From JBLHGN01 sp047616325 (GTDB lineage: Bacteria > Pseudomonadota > Gammaproteobacteria > Pseudomonadales > Cellvibrionaceae): DNA of 6,857 bases. Shown one piece after another: positions 6,597 through 6,857 of this stretch; within the stretch, counting starts at the first letter, position 1, and each line of letters opens with the position of its first letter. The stretch lies in assembly GCA_047616325.1 (NCBI GenBank), contig JBLHGN010000200.1:1-6857 (forward strand). Reading direction: 5' to 3'. The position numbers and the translations under genes were made by a program. The notes under the pieces were generated by a model. That model was not told where the DNA came from, did not search any database, and was given only the letters and a program-made list of their open reading frames with translations.

Positions 6597-6637
6597 CAAT
6601 TAGACTGGCGGGTTGGCGTCAACTAGACTGGCGGGTT
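6597..6637 (+). repeat. 18-base direct repeat at the IS end
   Basis: CAATTAGACTGGCGGGTT (6597-6614) and CAACTAGACTGGCGGGTT (6620-6637) differ at one base, with starts 23 bases apart, about two DNA helical turns. IS21-family elements carry such multiple terminal repeats as transposase-binding sites, which is the likely role here. A shorter relative, CTGGCGG, lies at 6567-6573. Confidence 0.8.
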
Positions 6638-6672
6638 CCTGATAAAATAATTGCCCCTATACACTCCCATTT

Positions 6673-6678
6673 AAGGAG
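6673..6678 (+). promoter_or_regulatory. Ribosome binding site of istA, fixing the GTG start
   Basis: AAGGAG is a near-perfect Shine-Dalgarno sequence ending 5 bases before GTG 6684-6686. It supports GTG as the transposase start. It is the clearest ribosome binding site in the window. Confidence 0.7.
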
Positions 6679-6683
6679 CTCAA

Positions 6684-6857
6684 GTGGCGATCAAAACAAC
6701 ACAGGTAACTCTCTATATGAAACCCGAAGTCAAGGTAAGACACAAGTTGATGCAGCTGCGCGAGTAGGTATATCCGAACGGACAGCTCAGCGTCTCGATG
6801 CAGGCGAGCACGCCACCAAAGAGCCCACCAAGCCCCGCCCCTATAAAACACGCACAG
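6684..6857 (+). pseudogene. istA: IS21-family transposase IstA, 5' part, frameshifted
   Basis: IstA is the DDE transposase of IS21 elements, working with the ATPase IstB. From GTG 6684 the frame reads VAIKTTQVTLYMK, a typical start for this IstA group, then runs into TAG at 6765-6767. Similarity resumes in another frame from 6722: TRSQGKTQVDAAARVGIS followed by ERTAQRLDAGEH, the N-terminal DNA-binding helix-turn-helix of IstA, then a basic segment to the window end. One missing base in the A/C run at 6720-6725 (AAACCC, expected AAAACCC) explains the break. The copy is probably dead unless this is a sequencing error, since IstA is normally made from one frame. The protein continues beyond the window, so the catalytic domain cannot be seen. 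Confidence 0.78.

Larger units (their letters stand above)
6563..6857 (+). mobile_element. IS21-family insertion sequence, left end, cut by window edge
   Basis: The region has the build of an IS21-type left end: a non-coding terminal segment with repeated short motifs, then a transposase start on the same strand. The outer boundary is not certain. TGTGCTGGCGG at 6563-6573 is a plausible tip because CTGGCGG recurs in both internal repeats (6605-6611 and 6628-6634) and IS21 ends begin with TG. The transposase similarity (see istA) places the family. The right end, istB and the target duplication lie beyond the window. Confidence 0.65.

Noticed and set aside
6657..6851. 64-codon minus-strand frame at the right edge
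   Set aside because: It is antisense to the istA start, which has a good ribosome binding site and recognisable transposase sequence.

Overview
The window holds the conserved replication-origin gene order dnaN-recF-gyrB, followed by an accessory stretch showing gene decay and an insertion sequence. GyrB is 809 residues long and carries the extra block found in the long, E. coli-like GyrB of gammaproteobacteria. The end of DnaN closely matches the gammaproteobacterial form (SNEKYRGVRL, ANNPEQEEAE, AYVVMPMRL). Base composition is moderate and slightly AT-rich. I infer a gammaproteobacterium, perhaps from the marine Cellvibrio/Teredinibacter neighbourhood, but the genus is a weak guess. A multiply broken gene and a frameshifted transposase close to the origin hint at a genome undergoing some decay, as in host-associated lineages.

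Layout: 1-378 is the last third of dnaN. 379-468 is a short gap with a GC-rich hairpin. 469-1623 is recF and 1704-4133 is gyrB. 4134-4508 is a gene-free stretch with several palindromes and a direct repeat. About 4509-5226 is a broken alpha/beta hydrolase gene that can be read almost end to end if five in-frame stops and one frame change are ignored. 5265-6464 is an intact class V (alanine-glyoxylate type) PLP aminotransferase. From roughly 6563 to the end is the left end of an IS21-family element, with direct repeats and the frameshifted start of istA.

The most notable point is that recF contains two identical, perfect 16-bp parS palindromes (905-920 and 1544-1559) matching the ParB (Spo0J) consensus. 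Both lie in the same phase of the recF frame, so each is translated as Phe-His-Val-Lys-His. The gene therefore seems to double as part of the chromosome's centromere-like segregation region, in keeping with its position beside dnaN and gyrB. DnaN, RecF and GyrB act in replication, gap repair and supercoiling. The aminotransferase has no visible functional link to them. No new defence or biosynthetic system was found.
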